From contig JBCCEJ010000002.1 in the NCBI GenBank assembly GCA_039030335.1, positions 117,887-181,886 of the forward strand: a stretch of DNA of 64,000 nucleotides, in the 5' to 3' direction. A model generated the notes under the pieces. It had not been told where the DNA came from. It was given only the letters and a program-made list of their open reading frames with translations, and ran no database searches. Both the position numbers and the translations under genes were made by a program. Shown here piece by piece: positions 33,977 to 42,062 of the stretch (position 1 is the first letter of the stretch; each line of letters starts with the position of its first letter). The stretch is from JBCCEJ01 sp039030335 (GTDB taxonomy: Bacteria; Pseudomonadota; Gammaproteobacteria; HK1).

Positions 33977-34873
33977 CTAAGCGCTCGCGCGGACTTCGAA
34001 CGGGCCACCTGTCGTGCGATGCAGAATCCGGGTGTCTTCTTCGTCGTAGTCGTTGACACCGTAGTGCATCGTGCAGCGATTGTCCCAGAGAACGAGGTCG
34101 CGCGCAGACCATTGGTGCCGGTAAGTGAAGTTCGGATGCATTGCCTGTTCGTAGAGCCATCCGAGCAGCACCTTGCTTTCCTCTTCGGTCCAGCCTTCTA
34201 TGCCGCTTACAAACGCCGGATTGATGTAGAGCGTCTCGAATCCAGCCTCGTGCCAGTGCACGATCGGGTGCGCGACCGGTTCGCGGTACTGGGCCTCGAG
34301 GCCGTGCTTGCGCGGGTCGGCTTCCTTTGTCGGGTCGTAATTGATACTCCCCGCCTGCGCCGCGCCGCGTACGAATGCCGTTGCGTGGATGGCTTTCAGT
34401 TGCCGGAGCGTTGCGCGCATGCCGTCGGAGCATTGCTCCAGCACCAGTCGCAGATTGCTCCAGACGGTATCCGCGCAGCCGACCGGCGTCTGCACGCCGT
34501 AAAGACTCGTAACCGCTGGGGGGCGCGGACGAAACGTTACGTCCGTATGCCAGGCGCTGGCTCTTGGTCCATAAGTACCGGGGCGGTTTTCCATCAGTTC
34601 GACTTTCGGAAAGCCGGGCAGCGGAAGCGTGCTGCTTGCCGACAGTTCCTGCGGGTGCACGTCGAGCTCACCGAAACGTTCCATGAAGGCCGCATGTTGT
34701 TGAGGCTCGAGAGTCTGATCGGGAAATACCAGGACGTGATATCGGTGGAACGCGCTCAGGATATCGTTCCACTCGGCGTTGCTTACCGACGCGCAGTCGA
34801 CGCCTTCGACGCGCGCGCCGAACGTGCCGGTGAGGCGTTTGGCATCGATGTGTTCGAACGAGGGCGCGGCCAT
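33977..34873 (-). CDS. TauD/TfdA family Fe(II)/2-oxoglutarate dioxygenase
   Basis: A 298-residue dioxygenase. The facial triad begins with AWHTDVTFRPRPP (His109, Asp111), followed by SLYGVQTPVGCADTVWSNL. Near the C-terminus, LVLWDNRCTMHYGVNDY supplies the distal His and RILHRTTGG the Arg that binds 2-oxoglutarate. The N-terminal GTFGARVEGVD is also typical. Members hydroxylate taurine, 2,4-D, amino acids or quaternary amines. ATG at 34873 follows CCGGAGAC. Together with the DDAH-like gene it may process a guanidino or amino compound (inference). Confidence 0.92.
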   Translation of the reverse strand: MAAPSFEHIDAKRLTGTFGARVEGVDCASVSNAEWNDILSAFHRYHVLVFPDQTLEPQQHAAFMERFGELDVHPQELSASSTLPLPGFPKVELMENRPGTYGPRASAWHTDVTFRPRPPAVTSLYGVQTPVGCADTVWSNLRLVLEQCSDGMRATLRQLKAIHATAFVRGAAQAGSINYDPTKEADPRKHGLEAQYREPVAHPIVHWHEAGFETLYINPAFVSGIEGWTEEESKVLLGWLYEQAMHPNFTYRHQWSARDLVLWDNRCTMHYGVNDYDEEDTRILHRTTGGPFEVRASA

Positions 34874-35109
34874 GGGCGTGTCTCCGGAGCGTGGTGGACG
34901 TCGGCGCTGCGGTCTGAGTGCCAGTCCGCCGCAGGTCCGGGTGCGAATGAGCCAAACGTTAGCGGCTCGCAGGCGCCGGCGTCAAAAGAATGTAAAGGGA
35001 TCAGAAATCAGCGGGCATACAGCCGCGTCGGCGCGACGTCGGTGCTGTGTGCCGTGAAAGCCGCCATGGTGCTGGTATATGCCGCTCGCACCATCCTTGC
35101 TGACGCCGA

Positions 35110-35916
35110 CTAGGTGCCGGGTCCACACCAGGCGTGCGAGAACGCAGGGTCGACGTCATCGCGGCGCGCTAGCCCATCGGCAGCCAGCTTCGATCGGATG
35201 AGCGCAAGGTGTTCGCGGCCGAACAACCCGACCTGCCGACCCGTACCGGTGTCTTCGAACACGTAGTGCGGCGTGCCTACAAAGCCGCTGGCCTCCGCTT
35301 CGCTGACATACCGGGCCAGTTCCTGTTCACCTGGGCCGCCCGGCGCCACGAAATCTTCCAGGCCCGTCACGTCTCCACCGATATCCGCAAACGCGCTCCG
35401 GAGCTGGTCCAGGGATTCGACCTCGAAGTCACGCCAGCCGCTGCCCCATCCGCGTAAATTGACGTGCATATAGAACGGCACCTCCAACGACTGCTGTTTC
35501 GCAAAGATAAACACGCGTAAGGCGAGCGCGGTGTCGAGCAGCCGGTATGGGCTTCGCAGCGGGATTTGTTGCAGCGCCGTATATTGCCGGGCCGCGGCAT
35601 AGAACATGCGCGCCCGGCGTTCGGCGACTTCAGACGGCGGGCGCCTGCGTTTATCCGATTCGACGCTCGTGCTGATGCCCATGCTGGTGTAGCTCAGCAG
35701 GTAAGGGCAGATGTCCAGATTGACCGCGTAGTCTCGAGCCAGTTCCAGCGACGGGCGTACGGCGATATAGGCGTGCGGCGATTTGATATCCAGATAGACC
35801 TTGATGGTGCGCTCGGCGTCCTGGGACATGATCTGCCGCCACTCATCGGCCTCGCCCATGACGCGCGCGACGGCTTCATCCAATGACTCGACGGGCTTTG
35901 GTTCGGATGTCGTCAA
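35110..35916 (-). CDS. Kappa-class GST / HCCA isomerase-like thioredoxin-fold protein
   Basis: A protein of about 268 residues. VYLDIKSPHAYIAVRPSLELARDY (first beta-strand and helix) has the Ser-Pro motif of 2-hydroxychromene-2-carboxylate isomerase and kappa GSTs rather than a DsbA CxxC. The end shows EAEASGFVGTPHYVFED...VGLFGREHLALIRSKL, the typical cis-Pro strand (VGTPHYVF) and C-terminal helix. It could be a glutathione-dependent isomerase in aromatic breakdown. The open frame continues to 36246 with unlikely composition. I place the start at a TTG (35916), with ATGs at 35859 and 35829 as alternatives; N-terminal length is uncertain. It diverges from the enoyl-CoA hydratase gene. Confidence 0.78.
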   Translation of the reverse strand: MTTSEPKPVESLDEAVARVMGEADEWRQIMSQDAERTIKVYLDIKSPHAYIAVRPSLELARDYAVNLDICPYLLSYTSMGISTSVESDKRRRPPSEVAERRARMFYAAARQYTALQQIPLRSPYRLLDTALALRVFIFAKQQSLEVPFYMHVNLRGWGSGWRDFEVESLDQLRSAFADIGGDVTGLEDFVAPGGPGEQELARYVSEAEASGFVGTPHYVFEDTGTGRQVGLFGREHLALIRSKLAADGLARRDDVDPAFSHAWCGPGT

Positions 35917-36179
35917 CGATGCGTTCGCTCTTTCACTACGTCTGTCAGTCTCCAGTTTAGCCGTTCGCCCGCCAGCTTGGGCAAACGCTCGGAACAGCAT
36001 GGGCTGACGCCGGGATTCCCGGATGGTGTCGTAGGCAGGTTCGGCTTCGGTATGCTGGGCGGGCGCGACGCGCATGCAACTGCGTCTTCGTACAGCCGTC
36101 TTTGCGCCTCGACGGTGCGCGGGGCCAGGCTCGGAGATCTGGGCTGGCACGGGCTGGGCCCGTCTAGGTAGGAGGCAAC

Positions 36180-36938
36180 ATGGCCGAGATGATTCAGACT
36201 TCCCGCGACGGTGCCGTCGCCATCGTGACATTGAGTCACCCACCACACAACCTGATCGGCGGTGCGTTCATCGACCGTTATTGCGCCGCGCTCGAGAAGG
36301 CTGCCGGAGACGGCGCCCGGGCGATCCTCATCAACAGCAGCCTGCGTCACTTTTGCGCCGGCGCGGACGTTGGGGCACTCAGCGCAGACGGTAGCAGCAG
36401 CGTCGCCCATGAAACCCTGGCGCGCCTTGAGGGCATACCCGTGCCGACCGTTGCTGCCGTGCACGGTGCTTGTCTTGGCGGGGGGTTCGAACTGGCACTG
36501 GCATCGGATTTCATCGTTGCAGCGGAGTCAGCGCAGATCGGCTCCGTTGAAGTCGGCATTGGTCTCGTGCCGTTGCTGGGCGCCATTCCCCGCCTGGTGG
36601 CGCGCGCCGGTCCGGCGCGCGCCCGGGAGATCACGATGCTGGGCCGCCGCTATCGGCCAGAACTGCTGGAGCGCTGGGGCATCATCAATCTGGTTACGGC
36701 GGATGAACAGCTCGCAGCTGCTTCGTTGTCGCTCGCAAAGCAACTGGCGGCCGGACCGACGGTTGCGCTCGGATGTATCAAGGACATCGTCCATGTCGCC
36801 ATCCACGAAGGGACAGAAGCGGCGGACCGGGCGCTGCAGACGCGACTGGCCCCGATGTGGGCGAGCGAAGACCTGAAGCGGGGCACCGAAGCGATGCGCG
36901 ACACCGGCCCCGGCACCGCCATCTTCGAGGGCAACTGA
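36180..36938 (+). CDS. Enoyl-CoA hydratase/isomerase family protein
   Basis: A 252-residue crotonase-fold enzyme. The CoA/oxyanion-hole segments are LRHFCAGADVGAL and AAVHGACLGGGFELALASD. SVEVGIGLVPLLGAIPRL holds the region that usually supplies the second catalytic Glu, here with LLGA instead of the common GGG/GGT. Activity as a hydratase, isomerase or hydrolase on an acyl-CoA is expected. A GGTAGGAGG site lies just before the ATG at 36180. Its stop overlaps the next gene's start (TGATG), coupling it to the CoA-transferase, so an acid could be activated and then hydrated by successive products. Confidence 0.88.
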   Translation: MAEMIQTSRDGAVAIVTLSHPPHNLIGGAFIDRYCAALEKAAGDGARAILINSSLRHFCAGADVGALSADGSSSVAHETLARLEGIPVPTVAAVHGACLGGGFELALASDFIVAAESAQIGSVEVGIGLVPLLGAIPRLVARAGPARAREITMLGRRYRPELLERWGIINLVTADEQLAAASLSLAKQLAAGPTVALGCIKDIVHVAIHEGTEAADRALQTRLAPMWASEDLKRGTEAMRDTGPGTAIFEGN

Positions 36939-38155
36939 TGAAACCGTTGGAAGGCATCAAGGTCGTGGACTTCACACGCGTGCTGGCTGGGCCGACGTGT
37001 ACGCGTGTCCTCGTCGAACTCGGCGCGACTGTGACCAAGATCGAACCACCGGCCGGCGACGTTGCGCGAAATGCCGGTCCGTTCGTGGATGATGAGTGTG
37101 GCTACTTCCTGCAACTCAATGGCGGGAAGCGAAATATCAGCATCGATCTCAACTACCCGGAGGCACGCGACATCGTATTCGGTCTTTGCGCCCGAGCCGA
37201 CGTGATAGTCGAGAACTTCAGACCCGGCACGATGCGCTCGTTCGGGCTCGAGTACGCGCGGGTCGCGGCCGCGAATCCGGGCGTTGTCTACGTGTCGATT
37301 TCCGGATACGGACAGGAGTCCCCATGGAGCGGTCGCCCGGCTTTCGCGCCAACGGTGCAGGCTGAATCAGGCATGACGACGAGCAGTCTGGCGCACTACG
37401 GTCAAAAGCTGACGGAACCGGCTGCCGATGCAGGCAGCCACGCAGACCTCTACACGGGCTACCAGGGCGCGATCGCGGCGCTCGCCGGGCTCAACCGGCG
37501 CGCCCGCACGGGTCGAGGTACGCACGCTGACGTATCGATGATGGCCACGATGCTGGCGGTCAACGAGCGGGCGCACGCGCAGCTGAATGAAATGGACAGC
37601 TATGGCGAGCCGCTCGCTCTCAGTGCCCCAGAGTCGCCGATCTTCACCCTCGCCGACGGCTCCATGGTGACGATCGCGGCCTCGCCGGTGTGGTCCGGTG
37701 CATTTCAGCGATACTGCACGATGATGGGGCGCAACGATCTGAAGCTCGATCCGCGCTTTGAGACGGCCGAGAAGAGACGTTCCAACGTCGATGCGCTGCT
37801 GGCCGAGGTGCAGGCCTGGATCCACTCGTTCAGAAGTATCGAGGAACTCGAAGCCCAGGTGTCCGCTGGCGGACGTCTGGCGGTTGGCCGGTTGCGCAGT
37901 GCACTCGATGTATTGGATACGGAATGGGCACAGGCGGCGGAGCCAACGTATGCCGTCAATGTCGGCGAGCACGCGATCAAACTTCCGAAAGCGCCGTGGT
38001 TGTTCGACGGCGTCGACTCCGGGGCGCTGCCGCGCGCCGCCGCGCAAGGTCAGCATAACCGCGACGTGCTACTCGAATGCGGCCTCGATGAGCAGGCGAT
38101 CGACGCGCTGGCGAAGGCTGGTGTGCTGCACGGCGGCGCTGGTGCGAAAGCGTAG
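36938..38155 (+). CDS. CaiB/BaiF family (class III) CoA-transferase
   Basis: A 405-residue class III CoA-transferase, the second in the window. Seen: VVDFTRVLAGPTCTRVLVELG (9-29), KIEPPAGDVAR, VENFRPGTM (91-99), SISGYGQESPWSG, and SHADLYTGYQGAIAAL, whose Asp170 is the likely CoA-carrying nucleophile. The start is set by the TGATG overlap with the enoyl-CoA hydratase gene; an upstream open frame inside that gene is ignored. Substrate acid unknown. It resembles the copy at 779-2002 in motifs but differs throughout, so it is not a recent duplicate. Confidence 0.9.
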   Translation: MKPLEGIKVVDFTRVLAGPTCTRVLVELGATVTKIEPPAGDVARNAGPFVDDECGYFLQLNGGKRNISIDLNYPEARDIVFGLCARADVIVENFRPGTMRSFGLEYARVAAANPGVVYVSISGYGQESPWSGRPAFAPTVQAESGMTTSSLAHYGQKLTEPAADAGSHADLYTGYQGAIAALAGLNRRARTGRGTHADVSMMATMLAVNERAHAQLNEMDSYGEPLALSAPESPIFTLADGSMVTIAASPVWSGAFQRYCTMMGRNDLKLDPRFETAEKRRSNVDALLAEVQAWIHSFRSIEELEAQVSAGGRLAVGRLRSALDVLDTEWAQAAEPTYAVNVGEHAIKLPKAPWLFDGVDSGALPRAAAQGQHNRDVLLECGLDEQAIDALAKAGVLHGGAGAKA

Positions 38156-38196
38156 GCTTCTCTCGGCCCACAGATAGCGCCGCATGGGCGAAGTGC

Positions 38197-39918
38197 CTAT
38201 TCGGCGTCCAGCCCCTGACGAGACAACCCGGAGAGTTTCGGCATCAACTCCAGCAGATGCCGGGAATACTCGTGCGATGGAGACTCGAACAGCGTTTCGG
38301 TTTCGGCGACCTCGCAAAGCTGTCCGTGGCGCATGACGCCGACCCTGTCGCACATCTGACGAATGACTGGCAGGTCGTGACTGATGAACAGCATCGTCAG
38401 GCCGAGTTCCTCCTGCAGGTCTTTCAACAGATTCAGGATCTGCGCCTGAATGGAAACATCGAGGGCCGAGGTGGGCTCGTCGCAGATCAGGAAGCGTGGT
38501 CGGGTCGCAAGTGCCCGCGCTATGGAAATGCGCTGGCGTTGCCCGCCGGAGAATTCATGTGGGTATTTGACCGCCGCCGCTTTACCGAGCCCGACGTGCT
38601 CAAGCAGGTCGAGCACCACCTCCCGGGTCGCTTGCCGTCCGGCAGCAAGTTTGTGAAATCTGATCGGCTCGGCGACGATATCCAGCACGCGCATCCTGGG
38701 GTTCAGAGACGAGTACGGATCCTGGAAGATCATCTGCATCTGGCGTCGGTAGCGATTGAGTTCGCGCTCCGCTTTGAGCGCCGTCAACTCGGCGCCGGCG
38801 AAGTGGATACGCCCGGAGGTTGGCCGGTGCAGGCCCGCCACCATGCGTGCGACGGTTGACTTACCGGAGCCGCTTTCGCCGACCAGTCCGAAAACCTCGC
38901 CGGGCTCAACGGCAAAACTCACATCCTTGACGGCGTCGAGAAACTTCCGTGTCGCTGCGGTGAAGCCGCGTCGGGTGATGAAGCGCATGCACAGATCGTC
39001 GAGTTGCAGTAGCGGTCCGTCGTGCTCGGCAAAGTCCCGGTTTTGACCAAGCCAGTGCGTCTCGATGTCCAGATTCCCGCGCGCGTCTCCCGCCGACTCG
39101 ATGTACTCCACGAGTGGAAAACGGTGCAATCTGATATCGGGTCTCGGTACGGCGCTGATGAGACTCTTGGTGTAGGCATGCTCGGGTTCGCCGAGAATGT
39201 CGGCTGTAGCGCCCATCTCAACGACGCGACCTCGATACATCACCACGACCCGGTCGGTAACGTCAGCGATAACCCCCATGTCGTGCGTGATGAGAATCAT
39301 GCCCACTGAGCGTTCACGGCAAAGCTCGCGCATCAGGTCCAGAATCTGCGCCTGAATCGACACGTCGAGCGCCGTGGTCGGCTCATCGGCGATCACCACT
39401 TCCGGGTCGGCGCACAGTGCGAGCGCGATGACGACGCGCTGGCGCATGCCGCCCGAGAACTGGTGGGGGTACTGCTCCATGCGTACCTCCGGTTCTGGGA
39501 TGCCAACGCGCGTCAGCAGGTCCAGTGCTTTGCTGCGCGCCGCCCGCGCGTCCAGCGACAGGTGCGTCGTGATCGTCTCAATCAGCTGTGCGCCAACCGG
39601 CTGAAGCGGGTTCAGCGACGTCAGGGGATCCTGAAAGATCATACCGATGCGGCGACCGCGCATCTCGCGAACGCCGCTGCGGTCGAGCGCGTTGATACGC
39701 TGCCCTTCCAGGGTGAGTTCGCCCCGCGCGACATGGCCGGGCGGTTCGAGCAGACCGATCACCGCATTGCCGATCGTAGACTTCCCGGCGCCGGACTCGC
39801 CGACCACGCCGACGATCTCCCCGGGCGCAACGCTCAGGGTGATGTCCTCCACCGCGACAAACACGCCACGACGCGTCGGAAACTCAACCCGCAGATCCTT
39901 GATGTCGAGAAGGCTCAT
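38197..39918 (-). CDS. ABC transporter ATP-binding protein, fused DppD-DppF type (second system)
   Basis: A 573-residue double ATPase. Domain 1: GESGAGKST, signature FSGGMRQR, Walker B VVIADEPTTALD. Domain 2 (from about residue 300): GESGSGKST, Q-loop IFQDPYSSLNP, FSGGQRQR and LICDEPTSALD. Both halves look fully canonical, unlike the second half of the other fused ATPase at 10871-12514. It is the last gene of a minus-strand importer operon (SBP, two permeases, ATPase), starting 3 nt after the upstream permease stop. It supplies energy for uptake of a peptide-like compound. Confidence 0.93.
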   Translation of the reverse strand: MSLLDIKDLRVEFPTRRGVFVAVEDITLSVAPGEIVGVVGESGAGKSTIGNAVIGLLEPPGHVARGELTLEGQRINALDRSGVREMRGRRIGMIFQDPLTSLNPLQPVGAQLIETITTHLSLDARAARSKALDLLTRVGIPEPEVRMEQYPHQFSGGMRQRVVIALALCADPEVVIADEPTTALDVSIQAQILDLMRELCRERSVGMILITHDMGVIADVTDRVVVMYRGRVVEMGATADILGEPEHAYTKSLISAVPRPDIRLHRFPLVEYIESAGDARGNLDIETHWLGQNRDFAEHDGPLLQLDDLCMRFITRRGFTAATRKFLDAVKDVSFAVEPGEVFGLVGESGSGKSTVARMVAGLHRPTSGRIHFAGAELTALKAERELNRYRRQMQMIFQDPYSSLNPRMRVLDIVAEPIRFHKLAAGRQATREVVLDLLEHVGLGKAAAVKYPHEFSGGQRQRISIARALATRPRFLICDEPTSALDVSIQAQILNLLKDLQEELGLTMLFISHDLPVIRQMCDRVGVMRHGQLCEVAETETLFESPSHEYSRHLLELMPKLSGLSRQGLDAE

Positions 39919-39921
39919 CGT

Positions 39922-40863
39922 TTACCTCAGCTTCGGATTCAGCGCGTCGCGGAGCCAGTCGCCAAGCAGATTCACGGCGAGCACCAGTATCACCAGCGCC
40001 AGCGCCGGGAACAGGGTGATCCACCAGAGTCCCGAGAACAGATACTCATTGCCGACGCGGATCAGCGTGCCGAGCGAAGGCGTCGTGGGCGGGACGCCCT
40101 GACCGAGAAACGAAAGCGTTGCCTCCGCGATCACCGCGAGCGCAAGACCGATGGTCGCGAGTACCAGCACGGGACGCATAACGTTCGGCAATATGTGCCG
40201 GAGCATGATCGTGACGGGACCGAGTCCAATGACGCGGGCCGCCTGCACGTACTCGCGCTGCGCCTCGACCAGAGTGGCCCCGCGCGCGACGCGCGCGAAC
40301 TGCGGCCAGTCTGACAGTCCGATCGCCAGGATCACGACGTAGATCGCGAGTTCATCGCGAAGTTCGGGAGGCAACACGGAGCGGAGGATGCCGTTGATCA
40401 GGATCGCCGTCAGAATGCCAGGGATCGTCAGCTGCACATCGGCGAGACGCATGATGACGGCGTCGAACCATCCGCCCAGATAACCGCTGATGACACCGAG
40501 CCCGACGCCCAAGACCATGCCGAGCGCAACGCTCGCGAATCCCACCGCGAGCGAGATACGCCCCCCGTACAGGATGGTCGAGAGCATGTCACGGCCCTGA
40601 TTGTCGGTGCCGAGCAGGTAGGCAGGGTCGCCGTCGGCTTCCCAGGCGGGTGGCTTCTTGCCATCCCACAGTGAGATCTGCGAAGGATCGAACGGGTCGA
40701 ACGGTGCGATCAGCGGGGCGCACAACGCGGCGAGCACAAACACGACGGTGACGGCTGCCGCTGCGAGCGCGAGGGGCGAATGCGTGAATGAGTAGAAGAC
40801 ATCGCTGTCGGCGATGCGTTGCCACCAGGTCTGCGTTTCGCTATCAGAGGAAGGCACGCTCAT
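39922..40863 (-). CDS. ABC transporter permease, DppC type (second system)
   Basis: A 313-residue inner-membrane permease. After a short cytoplasmic N-terminus comes a helix (LALAAAAVTVVFVLAALCAPLIAPF), a periplasmic loop and YLLGTDNQGRDMLSTILYGGRISL, the DppC hallmark. Five more helices follow, with the ATPase-contacting loop YVQAARVIGLGPVTIMLRHILPNV and SFLGQGVPPTTPSLGTL. It begins directly after the DppB-type gene (1-nt gap), so translation is coupled. Together they form the translocation path of the importer. Confidence 0.92.
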   Translation of the reverse strand: MSVPSSDSETQTWWQRIADSDVFYSFTHSPLALAAAAVTVVFVLAALCAPLIAPFDPFDPSQISLWDGKKPPAWEADGDPAYLLGTDNQGRDMLSTILYGGRISLAVGFASVALGMVLGVGLGVISGYLGGWFDAVIMRLADVQLTIPGILTAILINGILRSVLPPELRDELAIYVVILAIGLSDWPQFARVARGATLVEAQREYVQAARVIGLGPVTIMLRHILPNVMRPVLVLATIGLALAVIAEATLSFLGQGVPPTTPSLGTLIRVGNEYLFSGLWWITLFPALALVILVLAVNLLGDWLRDALNPKLR

Positions 40864-40864
40864 G

Positions 40865-41839
40865 TCAGTGTCCTCCGTCGTTGCGCAGTCGCGGATCGAT
40901 CATGAAATATGCGATGTCGACGATGAAGTTGATGGTGACGAACACCAGTGCGACGAAACACAGGTACGCAGCCATGATCGGAATGTCGACAAAATCTACC
41001 GCCTGAATGAACATCAACCCGGTACCGGGCCATTGAAATACCGTCTCCGTGATCACGGAGAACGCAATGAGCCCGCCGATATTAATTCCTACGATCGTGA
41101 TGACGGGAACCAGCGTATTGCGTAGCGCATGGCTGAAGTTGATGATCCGCTCCGGCAACCCTCTTGCGCGCGAGAACTTGATGTAGTCGGTCAACATGAC
41201 TTCGAGCATCTCGGCGCGCACCAGGCGAAGGATCATGGTCAGCTGAAACAGACTCAGTGTGAGCGCTGGCAAGACGATGCTCCGCCAGCCGTCCACGGTG
41301 AGGAAGCTCGTCTTCCACCAGCCGAACTGCACGACACCGCCACGTCCGGATGAGGGCAGCCAGCCGAGGTAGACGGCAAACAGGTAGATGAGTCCGATGC
41401 CGATGATGAAAGTTGGCAGCGATACCCCGACCAGGGACACTGTCAAGACCGCTTTGCTGACGAAGCTGTCACGCTTGATGCCGGTGAGCACACCGAGCGG
41501 AATGCCGAGGCCGAGTGCAATGATCGCCGAAACGAACACGAGCTCCAGCGTGGCCGGAATGCGCTCCAGGATCACCGCCGCGACCGGGCGTTTGATCCGG
41601 TATGAAATACCGAACTCGCCTTGCAGGGCGTTGCCGACAAAGCGCACATATTGAAGGACGAACGGGTCTTCGAGCCCGAGTTCCTGGCGGATGCGAAGCC
41701 GGTCTTCCATCGTCGCTTCCTGTCCAACCATGTTGTCGACCGGGTCGCCAACGTAGTTGAACAAGGAGAACGAGATGAATGAGACGATCGCCATGACGCC
41801 GAGCGCCTGGAGCAATCGGCGAAGTACAAACGCGAGCAC
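40865..41839 (-). CDS. ABC transporter permease, DppB type (second system)
   Basis: A 324-residue permease. The first helix LLQALGVMAIVSFISFSLFNYVGDP is followed by RIRQELGLEDPFVLQYVRFVGNALQGEFGISYR, the periplasmic DppB signature. Further helices and the loop DYIKFSRARGLPERIINFSHALRNTLVP, which docks on the ATPase, follow. The start is a GTG at 41839 with AGAGGA upstream. A 223-bp gap containing a strong hairpin separates it from the binding-protein gene upstream. Confidence 0.92.
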   Translation of the reverse strand: MLAFVLRRLLQALGVMAIVSFISFSLFNYVGDPVDNMVGQEATMEDRLRIRQELGLEDPFVLQYVRFVGNALQGEFGISYRIKRPVAAVILERIPATLELVFVSAIIALGLGIPLGVLTGIKRDSFVSKAVLTVSLVGVSLPTFIIGIGLIYLFAVYLGWLPSSGRGGVVQFGWWKTSFLTVDGWRSIVLPALTLSLFQLTMILRLVRAEMLEVMLTDYIKFSRARGLPERIINFSHALRNTLVPVITIVGINIGGLIAFSVITETVFQWPGTGLMFIQAVDFVDIPIMAAYLCFVALVFVTINFIVDIAYFMIDPRLRNDGGH

Positions 41840-42023
41840 CTAGCAATCCTCTGACGAATATACGCAAATGGGGCGGGACGGACGTGGCATGCGCATTGCC
41901 TGCATGCGGGCGAGCGGGCCAGCTGGTGAGCGTCCCGGCCCGGGCTCCAGGACAAACGCGACTACGTGCATCTATCAGAGGATTCCCTGGTGGGTCACGT
42001 TCGCAGTGACAGTAAGGAGGTGA

Positions 42024-42046
42024 GGCGCGGGCAGGTTGCCCGCGCC
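42024..42046 (-). other. Perfect 10-bp hairpin after the binding-protein gene of the second ABC operon
   Basis: GGCGCGGGCA (42024-42033) and TGCCCGCGCC (42037-42046) pair fully around a 3-nt loop. On the transcribed minus strand it starts 16 nt after the SBP stop (42063). No T-run follows and permease genes lie beyond it, so mRNA protection or partial termination is likely. Confidence 0.6.
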
Positions 42047-42062
42047 CCTGTGCGCTCGACGT

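Noticed and set aside
33920..35113. Open frame of 397 codons on the plus strand opposite the TauD gene
   Set aside because: The opposite strand encodes an intact TauD dioxygenase with all catalytic residues; the plus-strand product has no conserved motif.
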